Assembly (NCBI GenBank): GCA_965247705.1
Contig: CBDFHV010000031.1
Span: 39,229 to 103,228, forward strand
DNA: 64,000 bases
Direction of reading: 5' to 3'
From: CBDFHV01 sp965247705
GTDB taxonomy: Bacteria > Pseudomonadota > Alphaproteobacteria > Rhodospirillales > CAMCUA01
A program made the translations under genes and the position numbers. Below the pieces are notes generated by a model that did not search any database, was not told the DNA's origin, and saw nothing but the letters and a program-made list of their open reading frames with translations. Shown here one piece after another: positions 53,612 to 61,967 of this stretch (positions are counted from its first letter, which is position 1; the number at the start of each line of letters is the position of its first letter).

Positions 53612-54370
53612 TCACCGCACGTAGGACGCGCCGTTGATGTCGATGGTGGCGCCGGTGGTGTGGCGGGCCTTGCCGGTGGCGAGGAAGGCGGCAACGTTGG
53701 CCACTTCTTCGGGCGCCGGCAGTTCGCCCAGGGGGATGTCGTGGGTGGCCGCCGCCTCGCCGTGGACGGCGATGAAGGATTCCGCCATCTCGGTGCGCAC
53801 GAAGCCCGGCGCGATGGCGTAGGCGAGCACGTTGTCGGCGGCATAGGCCCGGGCGATGTTGCGGGTCAGGGTCTGAAGCCCTCCCTTGCTGGCGGCGTAC
53901 TGCATGTAGTCCGGCGCGTCTCCCCGGTGGGCGGCGCGGCTGGTGATGTTGACGATGATGCCGCCGTGGTGGTCCCGATAATGCAGGATCGCCTCCCGGC
54001 ACAGATGCGCCGGGGCGACGAGATTCACTTGCAGCATACGCTGCCAGAGGGCGTTCCAGGCCTCGAACGGGCCGTCCACCGGGGCCGGTTCGTAGATCCC
54101 GGCGTTGTTGATCAGGACGTCCACCCGGCCCCGCCAGGCCACCGCGTCAGCCCACAGGGCGCGCACCGCCCCATGGTCGGTGAAGTCGGCGCCCAGCAGG
54201 TGGCTCCGTTCCGAGCCCACCGCCTCGGCCACGGCCTTGGCCCGCGCCTTGCCGGCGCCGTAGTGGACCACGACGAAGGCATCCATCGCCGCCACCGCGC
54301 CGACGATGGCCGCCCCGATACCGCGCGAGCCGCCGGTTACCAGCACAACCTTCCCCGACAGATCGCCCAT
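53612..54370 (-). CDS. SDR-family NAD(P)-dependent oxidoreductase
   Basis: 252 residues. Classical short-chain dehydrogenase: VVLVTGGSRGIGAAIV, INNAGIYEPA, the catalytic Ser in IVNITSRA and Tyr-x3-Lys in YMQYAASKGGLQ, then PGFVRTEMAE. It resembles 3-oxoacyl-ACP reductase (FabG)-like enzymes, but substrate specificity cannot be assigned. It is divergent from the first DMT transporter gene, with 132 bp between starts. Confidence 0.92.
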   Translation of the reverse strand: MGDLSGKVVLVTGGSRGIGAAIVGAVAAMDAFVVVHYGAGKARAKAVAEAVGSERSHLLGADFTDHGAVRALWADAVAWRGRVDVLINNAGIYEPAPVDGPFEAWNALWQRMLQVNLVAPAHLCREAILHYRDHHGGIIVNITSRAAHRGDAPDYMQYAASKGGLQTLTRNIARAYAADNVLAYAIAPGFVRTEMAESFIAVHGEAAATHDIPLGELPAPEEVANVAAFLATGKARHTTGATIDINGASYVR

Positions 54371-54502
54371 CGGTGCCTCCCGTCCGTGGTTTCGACGGCA
54401 CGGACCCTATGCCGTGGCCCGGCGTTCCGTCCAGGGCCGGCGGCGCATATAGTGGGTGTCCTGGCGCCGAATCCCTTTCCCGACCAGCAACGGTTCCCCC
54501 CA

Positions 54503-55366
54503 ATGCCTGCCGCCTACCGCGGAATCCTGTGGATGGTGCTGACCACGTTGATGCTGAACGGGGTCAACGCCCTGGCCAAGATCCTGGCCGAAACCCACCC
54601 CATTCCCCAGGTGCTGTGGGCGCGGTTCTTCTTCAACGGCGTGCTGCTGGCGCTCATCTTCCGCCGCTCGATACCCGGACTGCTGGTCAGCCGGCAGCCG
54701 GCGGCCCAGCTTGGCCGGTCGGCGCTGATGGTGGTGGTGACCGTTTTTCTGTTCATCTCCTTCCACCTGTTGCCCCTGGCCGACGTGACGGCGGTGATCT
54801 TCCTGTCGCCGGTCTTGGTGACGGCGCTGGCGGTGCCGCTGCTGGGGGAACGGGTCGACGTCCGGCGCTGGTTTGGCGTGCTGGTGGGATTCGCCGGCGC
54901 CCTGGTGATCATTCGCCCCGGCGCCGGCATGCTGGAGCTGGCGGTCGTCGCGCCCCTGTGCGCGGCCTTCTTTCACGCTCTGTTTCAGATCGCCACCCGC
55001 AAGATCAGTGGCAAGGACCGAGCCGTCACCACCCTCCTTTACACGCCCCTGGTGGGCTTCGTCGGCTGCTGTGCCGTGGTGCCTTGGTACTGGGTGACGC
55101 CCGATTTGTGGGGGTGGGTGCAAATGGTGGCCATCGGCATCATTGGCGGCGGCGCCCACTTCGCCCTCATCAAGTCCTTCGAGGCGGCCCAGGCCACCAC
55201 CGTGGCGCCCTTCTATTACGTGAGTCTGATCTGGGCGACGGCCGTGGGCTACCTGCTGTTCGACGACCTGCCCGACCTGTGGACGGTGGTGGGGGCGCTG
55301 ATCATCACGGCAAGCGGCCTCTACATCTTCCGCCGCGAGCAGTTGGCCGCCGCGGCGGCGCGCTGA
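54503..55366 (+). CDS. DMT/EamA-family transporter, first of two tandem copies
   Basis: 287 residues with about ten membrane helices in two EamA repeats. Signature stretches: LPLADVTAVIFLSPVLVTALAVPLLGE and VGFAGALVIIRPGAGML. These permeases move small metabolites or amino acids; the substrate is not predictable. The next gene is a paralog 10 bp away. Confidence 0.92.
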   Translation: MPAAYRGILWMVLTTLMLNGVNALAKILAETHPIPQVLWARFFFNGVLLALIFRRSIPGLLVSRQPAAQLGRSALMVVVTVFLFISFHLLPLADVTAVIFLSPVLVTALAVPLLGERVDVRRWFGVLVGFAGALVIIRPGAGMLELAVVAPLCAAFFHALFQIATRKISGKDRAVTTLLYTPLVGFVGCCAVVPWYWVTPDLWGWVQMVAIGIIGGGAHFALIKSFEAAQATTVAPFYYVSLIWATAVGYLLFDDLPDLWTVVGALIITASGLYIFRREQLAAAAAR

Positions 55367-55376
55367 GGGGCCGAGA

Positions 55377-56252
55377 GTGGACTTACCCCGACCCCGTCCG
55401 GCGGTTGCGGGCGTTCTGTGGATGCTGCTGGCGACCCTGATGTTCGTGTCCGTGAACGCCATCGTGAAGTGGCTGTCCGACAGCCTGGCCACACCGCAGA
55501 TCCTGTTTGCTCGCTACGCCTTCCAATTGCTGCTGCTGGCGATGCTGATGCGGGGCGGCTTCGCGCGGGCGCTGTCCACCCGGCGTTTTGGCCTCCAGTT
55601 CCTGCGCGGGGTGCTGATGATGGGCACCCTGGGGCTATCGTTCGCCGCCATCCGTTACATTCCCCTGGCCGACGCCTCGGCGGTCATGTTCCTGGTGCCG
55701 GTAATGATCACCGCCCTTAGCCCGTCCCTGCTGGGCGAGCATGTGGGGGCGCGCCGATGGCTGGGGGTGGCGGTGGGTTTCGCCGGCGCCTTGGTGATCC
55801 TTCGCCCGGGCCTGGGCCTGGTGCATTGGGCGATCTTTCTGGCCTTGAGTTCCGCCGTTTGCCAGACCTTCTACCAAATGGCGACCCGGGCCTTGAGCCG
55901 CACCGACTCCACGGCCACCACCCTGGTGCACACGACCATCGTCGGCACCGCCCTTACCGCCTGCGCCGCGCCCTTCTTCTGGACGCCGCCGGATGCCCTC
56001 GGCTGGCTGCTGCTGGCGTCCATCGGCATCCTCGGCACGGTGGCCCACTTCGCCGTCATTCGGGCCTTCACCGCCGCCGAGGCCTCGGTGGTAGCCCCGT
56101 TCAGCTATTCGAACCTGCTGTGGGCGGTGCTGTTCGGCATGGCCCTGTTCGGCGACGTCCCCGACGCCTGGATCCTCGCCGGCGCCGCCCTCATCGCCGC
56201 CGCCGGGCTCTCCATCATCCATGCGGAGCGGCGGGAGAAGGGAGCGGGGTGA
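55377..56252 (+). CDS. DMT/EamA-family transporter, second of two tandem copies
   Basis: 291 residues from GTG 55377. It shares with its upstream neighbour IPLADASAVMFLVPVMITAL and VGFAGALVILRPGLGL at matching positions, so the pair is a tandem duplication that has diverged. About ten membrane segments are present. The 10-bp gap indicates one transcript; the two may form a heteromer or have different substrates. Confidence 0.92.
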   Translation: MDLPRPRPAVAGVLWMLLATLMFVSVNAIVKWLSDSLATPQILFARYAFQLLLLAMLMRGGFARALSTRRFGLQFLRGVLMMGTLGLSFAAIRYIPLADASAVMFLVPVMITALSPSLLGEHVGARRWLGVAVGFAGALVILRPGLGLVHWAIFLALSSAVCQTFYQMATRALSRTDSTATTLVHTTIVGTALTACAAPFFWTPPDALGWLLLASIGILGTVAHFAVIRAFTAAEASVVAPFSYSNLLWAVLFGMALFGDVPDAWILAGAALIAAAGLSIIHAERREKGAG

Positions 56253-56286
56253 CGTCTGACCTCACTCCGGACTCGAACCCGAACCC

Positions 56287-56763
56287 TCAGTTGACAACCC
56301 GCCACGCCCCGTTCGCCTGCCGGCATGAGGTGCCGTGGGCGGTCTCCTGGCGGCCGTCGATGATCACCGTCTGGCGGTAGTCCCGGCAGTCCTGCCCAGC
56401 CGCGGTGCGATAGGTGCGGGTCGGGGTCACAGTGCCGGCGTGGCCGCTATCGGGGTTGCGCCAAGCGGTGGAGCGGCCCGTGGGACTGGTCTCCAGGGCC
56501 CGCTGGGACGTCTGTTGCTGGTGGACCCGGTCCGCCCGGTCAAGAGACGCGCCCGCTTCGCCTCCCAAATAGGCGCCGGCCAGGGTGCCGACGGCCACGG
56601 CCGCGAGCTGCCCGGTGCCGCCGCCGATCTGGGAGCCGGCCAATGCTCCGAGCCCGGCGCCCAACAGGGTGCCGACGGACCGTTTGGGGTTGTCGCTGAG
56701 GGACTGGCAGGCGCCGAGCGCCACCACCAGGATAGCCACCGTGGCCAGCCGAATTGCCTTCAT
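56287..56763 (-). CDS. Glycine-zipper lipoprotein (surface antigen-like)
   Basis: 158 residues from ATG 56763 with GGAG upstream. The lipobox is VVALGAC (Cys about 19), so it is probably an outer-membrane lipoprotein. Residues about 34-70 form a Gly/Ala-rich zipper (LLGAGLGALAGSQIGGGTGQ then VGTLAGAYLGGEAGASL). The C-terminal RTYRTAAGQDCRDYRQTVIIDGRQETAHGTSCR is a small cysteine-containing domain seen in 17-kDa antigen-like proteins. A role in envelope stability is likely. Confidence 0.88.
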   Translation of the reverse strand: MKAIRLATVAILVVALGACQSLSDNPKRSVGTLLGAGLGALAGSQIGGGTGQLAAVAVGTLAGAYLGGEAGASLDRADRVHQQQTSQRALETSPTGRSTAWRNPDSGHAGTVTPTRTYRTAAGQDCRDYRQTVIIDGRQETAHGTSCRQANGAWRVVN

Positions 56764-56834
56764 GGGTTCATTCTCCAACCGAGTCTCAACGCCGCCAATT
56801 GTGCCAGCACCGCCGGCGCCTGACTGTTGACGCC

Positions 56835-56908
56835 TTCACACTTCGGGAAAATTATTTGGGACCGACGACGGCCCCTCGGGCGGCCTCATTTTCCCGTGAG
56901 TTTGTGAA
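56835..56908. promoter_or_regulatory. Long interrupted inverted repeat in a divergent spacer
   Basis: TTCACA (56835-56840) and CGGGAAAAT (56844-56852) match in reverse with ATTTTCCCG (56888-56896) and TGTGAA (56903-56908). Overlapping its right end, TGTGA-N6-TCACG (56903-56918) fits the CRP-type half-site pattern with one mismatch. It sits between the lipoprotein and the secreted-protein genes, which are divergent. Confidence 0.4.
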
Positions 56909-57016
56909 GCCGTTCACGTCGGACGGGCGTCCCATGGGCTAGCGTCCAGACATGTTCCGAGGCCGACCCCATGCCCGCCCGCATGGCGGTCGCCGCGACC
57001 ACAAGGAGTTCGGACC

Positions 57017-57364
57017 ATGCGATCCATTCTCGCCACGTTTATCCTGACGATGGGGCTGGCGGCGTCCGGCGGCGTGTCGGCCCAGACCGCCGTCAACTGC
57101 GCGACCGCCGCCGAGGTCGCCGGCCGTTACGGTGGTGCCATCCTGGCGCTGAGGGCGACCTTCACCGAGACGGCGGCGGTCGGGCGAATCGTGCGCTCGC
57201 TGTTCGCGGTCACGCCGCTGGGCAACGCCCGTGCGGTGGCCGATACGGTGCAGGTCTTTCACATGAGCCCCGACCGCTATCTGGTCGTGGCCTCGGTGCA
57301 GGGCTGTCACATCGCCCACGTCCTCGCCAACGCCGCCCTGGTCGAGGACCTGAGGCGAGTCTGA
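57017..57364 (+). CDS. Small secreted protein of unknown function
   Basis: 115 residues. Signal peptide MRSILATFILTMGLAASGGVSA (cleavage before QTA). The mature domain of about 92 residues has CATAAEVAGRYGGAILALRATFTE and two Cys (NCAT, QGCHI) that could pair. AAGGAG lies 9 bp upstream of the ATG. I do not recognise the family. Its last codons are included in the 267-bp tandem duplication that also covers part of msrB. Confidence 0.75.
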   Translation: MRSILATFILTMGLAASGGVSAQTAVNCATAAEVAGRYGGAILALRATFTETAAVGRIVRSLFAVTPLGNARAVADTVQVFHMSPDRYLVVASVQGCHIAHVLANAALVEDLRRV

Positions 57365-57605
57365 CCGGGTTCAGGGACCGCGCCCCCTCATCCCGCCGAT
57401 TTGGGCTTCAGGTCCAGGGACGCGGAATTGATGCAGTAGCGCTGGCCCGTGGGGTCGGGGCCGTCGGGGCCGTCGGGGAAGACGTGGCCCAGGTGGGCGT
57501 CGCAGCGGGCGCACAGCGCCTCGGTGCGGACCATGCCGTGGCTGCGGTCTTCGCGGATGGCAACGGCGTCCTCGGCCACCGGCTGCCAGTAGCTGGGCCA
57601 GCCGG
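57339..57605. repeat. Tandem duplication, copy 1 (267 bp)
   Basis: Copy 1 runs from the last codons of the secreted-protein gene through the C-terminal coding part of msrB. It is followed immediately by copy 2 (57606-57863). The two copies appear identical except for one extra 9-bp GGCCGTCGG unit in copy 1. The copies are head to tail with no insertion sequence at the junction. Confidence 0.9.
57388..57605 (-). pseudogene. C-terminal fragment of msrB from a tandem duplication
   Basis: The minus-strand frame encodes about 70 residues identical to the end of MsrB (WPSYWQPVAEDAV onward to KPKSAG), plus three extra residues (DGP) from the 9-bp insertion. It keeps the second zinc pair (CARC) and catalytic Cys (RYCINSAS) but lacks the first zinc pair and the N-terminal half. 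No ribosome site or proper start is present, so it is a dead fragment unless read through. Confidence 0.85.
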
Positions 57606-57863
57606 TGGTCGAGGACCTGAGGCGAGTCTGACCGGGTTCAGGGACCGCGCCCCCTCATCCCGCCGATTTGGGCTTCAGGTCCAGGGACGCGGAATTGATG
57701 CAGTAGCGCTGGCCCGTGGGGTCGGGGCCGTCGGGGAAGACGTGGCCCAGGTGGGCGTCGCAGCGGGCGCACAGCGCCTCGGTGCGGACCATGCCGTGGC
57801 TGCGGTCTTCGCGGATGGCAACGGCGTCCTCGGCCACCGGCTGCCAGTAGCTGGGCCAGCCGG
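57606..57863. repeat. Tandem duplication, copy 2 (258 bp)
   Basis: Copy 2 is continuous with the rest of the intact msrB gene. Its plus-strand start carries an orphan copy of the final codons of the upstream secreted-protein gene (through the TGA near 57629-57631). It lacks the additional 9-bp unit. Confidence 0.9.
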
Positions 57864-58059
57864 TTCCGGAGTCGAACTTGGTGGCCGAGTCGAACAGGTC
57901 CGCGCCGCAGCAGATACAGGTGTACTGGCCGTCGGCCTTGCTGTCGTGGAACTTGCCGCTGAAAGCCCGCTCCGTGCCCCCTTGGCGGGCAACGGCGTAC
58001 TGCTCGGGCGTCAGTTGCGCCCGCCACTCATCGTCGGTCTTTTCCACTTTCTCGACCAT
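57655..58059 (-). CDS. msrB: Peptide-methionine (R)-S-oxide reductase
   Basis: 134 residues, full length. Repairs oxidised methionine (R form). Zinc ligands CICC and CARC, active site SGTGWPSYWQP, and the catalytic Cys in RYCINSASLDL. The N-terminus DDEWRAQLTPEQYAVARQGGTERAF is typical. Its C-terminal coding part is duplicated downstream. Confidence 0.97.
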   Translation of the reverse strand: MVEKVEKTDDEWRAQLTPEQYAVARQGGTERAFSGKFHDSKADGQYTCICCGADLFDSATKFDSGTGWPSYWQPVAEDAVAIREDRSHGMVRTEALCARCDAHLGHVFPDGPDPTGQRYCINSASLDLKPKSAG

Positions 58060-58140
58060 GGTTCGCGCCTCCTTTCGCTGGCGATGGCATCGCGGGGAAG
58101 GATACGTCCCTTCAAAGATTTCGGGAAGTGGCTGATGAGC

Positions 58141-58971
58141 CTACAGCAGGTACTTGCCGCCGCAGGCCTGCTCCCAGGCGAGGAGGAAGTCGCCCAGGTG
58201 GGGGCGCGCTTCGCCGGCGTCCTGGATCATGGCGATCACATCGCCGACGGCCCGGTTGTAGCCTTCGAGGGCCAAGCCGCCGGTGTGCAGCCGGTGGCGC
58301 AGGTAAACCAGGTAGGTGTTGAGGACGTCGGTCTCGCAATAGCGGCGCACCTCCTCCAACTTGTGGGCGTCGATCAACCCCGCCACGTCGCCGCCGGCAA
58401 TGCCGAACTTGCCGGGCAGGCCGAGGACGGCGCAGACCTCGTTGAGGCGCACCCGCGCCGAGGCGCCGTAGTCGGACAGCACGTCCAGCAAGTCGCAGTG
58501 CCAGTCGGGGCTGTAGCGGCGCATGTAGTTGTCCCACTTGTCGCCGGCCGTATAGAGGTAGGGCGCGGTAATGCCGTGGACCATGGCCCGGTAGCGCAGG
58601 ACCGGCAGGTCGAAGGTGCGGCCGTTGAAGCTGACCAGCCGCGGCCGGCTGCGCTGCACATAGGCGAAGAACCCCTGGATCAGCTTCTTTTCGTCCCAGT
58701 TCGCCTCGCCGCCCGAGCGCAGCTCCCGCAGCAGATAGGTCTCGACGCCGCCCTCGGTCTGGATTTCCGCCTCCAGGAAGGCGATCGCCACCACCCGGTG
58801 GAAGGGTTGGCGAGGAAAAGGGTTGGCGCCATGGGTGACCTCCAGGTGATAGCGCTCCAGCTCGGCCCGCCGGGCGCCCACATCCGGGTCTTCGAAGCCC
58901 GTCAGATTGGGCAACGCATCCGTGTCCGGCACGGTCTCGATGTCGAAGACGAGCAGGCTGCGGTGCGTCAT
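58141..58971 (-). CDS. Predicted 3'-5' exonuclease of the PolB-like exo2 family
   Basis: 276 residues. DEDD-type exonuclease: LLVFDIETVPD (first two acids), RLVSFNGRTFDLPVLRYR (third) and RRYCETDVLNTYLVYLR (fourth acid with a preceding Tyr). It matches the stand-alone PolB exonuclease-like family of unknown cellular role. Divergent from ybaB across 57 bp. Confidence 0.9.
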   Translation of the reverse strand: MTHRSLLVFDIETVPDTDALPNLTGFEDPDVGARRAELERYHLEVTHGANPFPRQPFHRVVAIAFLEAEIQTEGGVETYLLRELRSGGEANWDEKKLIQGFFAYVQRSRPRLVSFNGRTFDLPVLRYRAMVHGITAPYLYTAGDKWDNYMRRYSPDWHCDLLDVLSDYGASARVRLNEVCAVLGLPGKFGIAGGDVAGLIDAHKLEEVRRYCETDVLNTYLVYLRHRLHTGGLALEGYNRAVGDVIAMIQDAGEARPHLGDFLLAWEQACGGKYLL

Positions 58972-59028
58972 GGCTTACCCCCGGAGCGTGTTATACACTG
59001 CCCGGCGCGAGGACACAGGGAGCGGGCG

Positions 59029-59352
59029 ATGGCCAATCTGGGGCAGATGCTGAAGCAGGCCCAGCAGCTTCAGACGCGGATGAACGAGTTGCAGGAGCAA
59101 CTGGGCGACATGGAGGTGACCGGCTCCGCCGGTGGCGACATGGTGCGGGTAACCCTCAATGGCAAGGGCGAGGCGCGGGCGGTAAAGATCGACCCCTCCA
59201 TCGCCGGACCCGACGATGTTGAAGTGCTGGAGGACCTGGTGGTGGCCGCCGTTAACGACGCCAAAGCCAAGGTCGATGCGACGGCGGCGGAAAAGATGAG
59301 CGAACTGACCGGTGGCCTTCAGCTGCCACCGGGGATGAAACTGCCGTTCTGA
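59029..59352 (+). CDS. ybaB: YbaB/EbfC nucleoid-associated protein
   Basis: 107 residues: MANLGQMLKQAQQLQTRMNELQEQL, then GDMVRVTLNGKGEARAVKIDPS and AAVNDAKAKVDATAAEKMSELTGGL. Small DNA-binding dimer. It precedes recR as in most Proteobacteria (dnaX-ybaB-recR), although dnaX is not next to it here. Confidence 0.96.
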   Translation: MANLGQMLKQAQQLQTRMNELQEQLGDMEVTGSAGGDMVRVTLNGKGEARAVKIDPSIAGPDDVEVLEDLVVAAVNDAKAKVDATAAEKMSELTGGLQLPPGMKLPF

Positions 59353-59447
59353 GGCGCCGTGCCGCGACCGTCTCCTCGGATGTTGTCACCCCGTAACAAT
59401 CCATTGTGCGCAATTTCCCGACTCGATCCGACGATCGGCCACGTGCG

Positions 59448-60042
59448 ATGACCGCATCCGACATGGATCGCCTGATCCAGTTTCTTGCCAAGCTGCCGGG
59501 GCTGGGGCCGCGCTCGGCGCGGCGGGCGGCGCTGGCCCTGATCAAGCGCCGGGAAACCCTGTTGCTGCCCCTGGCCCGGGCGATGACGGAGGCGGCGGAG
59601 AACGTGCGCACCTGCGCCACCTGCGGCAATCTGGATACCACGGACCCCCTGCGCCATCTGCGCCGATCCCCGGCGTGACCTGTCCCTTCTGTGCGTGGTC
59701 GAGGACGTGGCCGACCTGTGGGCCTTGGAACGGACGGCCAGTTTTCGCGGCCTTTACCACGTCCTCGGCGGTACGCTGTCGGCCCTGGACGGGGTGGGGC
59801 CCGAGGATCTGCGCATTCCCCAACTACTCGTCCGGGCCCGCGAGCCCGAGGTCCGCGAAGTCGTACTGGCCACCAGCGCCACGGTCGAAGGCCAGACCAC
59901 CGCCCACTATATGGTCGAGCGCCTGGCCGAAACGGGAGTCGCGGTCACGGCGATCGCCCACGGGGTGCCCATGGGCGGCGAACTGGACTACCTGGACGAC
60001 GGCACCCTGTCGACGGCATTGAGGAACCGGTCAGCCCTCTGA
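59448..60042 (+). pseudogene. recR: RecR, split by a +1 C frameshift
   Basis: The first frame gives MTASDMDRLIQFLAKLPGLGPRSARR through RTCATCGNLDTTDP, then the run of five C at 59645-59649 shifts the frame and it stops at 59678. Removing one C restores DPCAICADPRRDLSLLCVVEDVADL in blocks and the rest of RecR (VVLATSATVEGQTTAHYMVERL, then AHGVPMGGELDYLDDGTL) to the TGA at 60040-60042. The restored reading completes the C4 zinc finger and TOPRIM. A sequencing error is as likely as real loss, since the rest shows no decay. Confidence 0.88.
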
Positions 60043-60338
60043 ACGCTCACGCCAGCCTATCCGCAAGGATAGAAGACGGACATTTCGGGGATCGATAGGG
60101 TGACCGTTGTTGGCGTCGGGGATCCCTTCCCCCAAAGGAATTTTCTCCGGCGCCAAAGTTGAAGACATCTGGCCGCCGTCGCCCATCCTGTCCCTGTCCC
60201 CCCACCCGGCGCGGCGGCGGCCGATGATCCTCCCCCCTGCCCCCGCACAATCGCTCCGACCGGCCCGTCGCGCCCTGTTCGACGGGCGGACTCCGCGCGA
60301 TTTCCGGTCCTGTCCGCAGAAGAGGTAGATCGTGGCGC

Positions 60339-61178
60339 TCAGCCCATGCGGGCGCGCAACTCCTGAAGCAATATGGACGCCTGATAGCGCGACGCGTCCC
60401 CCTCGTCGTGGCGCAGGAACTCCTCCAGGGCCGCCACCGCCGCCGGCAGGTTCTCCAGTCGGGCGTGAATCAGGCCCGCTTCCCGCCACAGCCCGGCATG
60501 GTCCGGGTCCACCGCCAGCATGGCCTCGATGACGGCCAGGGCCTCGCGCAGGCGGCTGGCGCGCAACAGCCGGCCCTTGAGAACGATCAACAGGCGCAGC
60601 AGCACCCGCCGGTCGTCGACGGAATGGGAATGGCGGGGCTCCAGCTCGGCGTCGTTGCCGCGAACCGCTTTCAGGACCGCCCGCATGTCCTCCGCCGCGA
60701 TGGCCCGGCCGGCACCGGCGGGATCGATGATCAAGCGCTCGCCGTCCCTTTCCAGGCGCACCAGAAGGCGGGCCGGATAGGCCAGGGCGTTGGCTTGCCA
60801 GCCGAAGGCGCGGGCCACGTGAAGGTGAAGGATGCCCAGCGCCTCCGGCGTGCCCGCCCGCCGGTCGATGACCCGGGTCAGGACCGCGTCGTCGGAGTCC
60901 CATTCGCCGTCCGGGCTGGCCACGTAGCCGTGACGGCGGGAGAGAACCTGGGTAAGGGCCTCCGCCCAGATGTCGAGATCGCCGTCGCCGCTGGCGGCGT
61001 CCCCCAGGTAGTCGCGCACGTGGCCGACCAGTCGGTCCAGGTGCCGCCTGTAGGGATCCAGGGTCGTCAGCCCCAGGTGAACGGTGGAAAGCGTCAGCGC
61101 CGCCTCGACCAGGCCCGACGGCGATGTCGAAACCGCCAAGCGGTCGAGAACCGCGCGCGCTTCGGCGGAGAGGGTCAT
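60339..61178 (-). CDS. SirB1/transglutaminase-like protein with TPR-like C-terminus
   Basis: 279 residues. SirB1-family N-terminal region (LTQVLSRRHGYVASPDGEWDSDDAVLTRVIDRRAGTPEALGILHLHVARAFGW in blocks at about 76-130) with LIIDPAGAGR. The C-terminus has tetratricopeptide-like helices (REALAVIEAMLAVDPDHAGLWREAGLIHARLENLPAAVAALEEFL). The usual catalytic Cys is not obvious, so it may be non-enzymatic. It overlaps the BON gene stop by 4 bp. Confidence 0.88.
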   Translation of the reverse strand: MTLSAEARAVLDRLAVSTSPSGLVEAALTLSTVHLGLTTLDPYRRHLDRLVGHVRDYLGDAASGDGDLDIWAEALTQVLSRRHGYVASPDGEWDSDDAVLTRVIDRRAGTPEALGILHLHVARAFGWQANALAYPARLLVRLERDGERLIIDPAGAGRAIAAEDMRAVLKAVRGNDAELEPRHSHSVDDRRVLLRLLIVLKGRLLRASRLREALAVIEAMLAVDPDHAGLWREAGLIHARLENLPAAVAALEEFLRHDEGDASRYQASILLQELRARMG

Positions 61179-61798
61179 GCGCCCCTTTTTCCTTCGCTCT
61201 TCAGGCGGCCGGACTTCGGACGGACGGTCTTCAAGCGCACGTGGTTGATGATGCGCTTCACGTGTTCGACACCCTTGGCGTGGGCGATGACGCGATCGAT
61301 CTCCCTCTGGTCCTGGGCGATGCCGATCAAGTAGACGATGCCGCTGACCGTCTCGATCGCGTAGTTCACGCCGTAGACTTCCTTGTCAAAGGTGAGCTTG
61401 GAGCGCAGCTGGGCACTGATCCAGGTATCGCGGGCCGAATCGATCAGGCTGGTGTCGTCGACCACCTGGATCTCGTTGATCACGTCCTTGACGCCCCTGG
61501 CCTTCCAGGTCAGGCGAACCGCGTCCGCCCGGATCGCCTCGTCGGTGACTGCGCCGGTCAGCAGGGCGCGCCCCTCGTAGACCTCGACGCTGACATTTGC
61601 CAGCAGCGTGTGGTCGAAGCGGAACAGCTCATCGAGGATCTGGAACGTGGTCCGGGTATCCCGCGCCGCGCCCTCGATCCCCCGTTCCTGGTAGGCCGAG
61701 ACGCCTACCGCGGCCCCGGCCCCGACCACGGTACCCGCGCAGGCGCCAAGGCACAGTCCGGCGACGACAAGCAAGGCGGCGATGGCGGTAGGGTGCAT
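61175..61798 (-). CDS. BON-domain lipoprotein
   Basis: 207 residues from ATG 61798, with AAAGGA upstream. A lipobox (AGLCLGACAG, Cys about 20) indicates an envelope lipoprotein. Two BON domains (LANVSVEVYEGRALLTGAVTDEAIRADAVRLTWKARGVKDVINEIQV and VNYAIETVSGIVYLIGIAQDQREIDRVIAHAKGVEHVKRIINHV, each seen as blocks) resemble OsmY/DolP. A basic tail follows. The ATG of the SirB1 gene overlaps its stop (ATGA). Confidence 0.9.
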   Translation of the reverse strand: MHPTAIAALLVVAGLCLGACAGTVVGAGAAVGVSAYQERGIEGAARDTRTTFQILDELFRFDHTLLANVSVEVYEGRALLTGAVTDEAIRADAVRLTWKARGVKDVINEIQVVDDTSLIDSARDTWISAQLRSKLTFDKEVYGVNYAIETVSGIVYLIGIAQDQREIDRVIAHAKGVEHVKRIINHVRLKTVRPKSGRLKSEGKRGA

Positions 61799-61967
61799 GG
61801 TGACGGTCCTTTCGGCGAATCGCCGATCCATTATCGAAGCGCCGGTGGTCCAGGTCAAAGCCCTGGCTGTTTTCCCCGAGACGGGCCTTCCATTGTGCGG
61901 GAAGTTGCACTTAAGTTAAGTGGCCGTACCGACCCCGGTGCCGCCTGGCGATTTAACGGAGAAACCC

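Noticed and set aside
56258..56290. T-loop-like GGTTCGAGTCC on the minus strand resembling a tRNA 3' half
   Set aside because: No matching acceptor, anticodon or D arms; the upstream part falls in the lipoprotein coding region.
60031..60168. 45-codon minus-strand frame starting MSSTLAPEKIPLGEG, converging on recR
   Set aside because: No ribosome site, mixed third-position bases unlike neighbouring genes, and overlap with the recR end; most likely chance.
60043..60338. Spacer after recR searched for an RNA gene
   Set aside because: Only a 6-bp hairpin with GCAA loop (60057-60072) and a repeated TCGGGGATC were found; nothing assignable.
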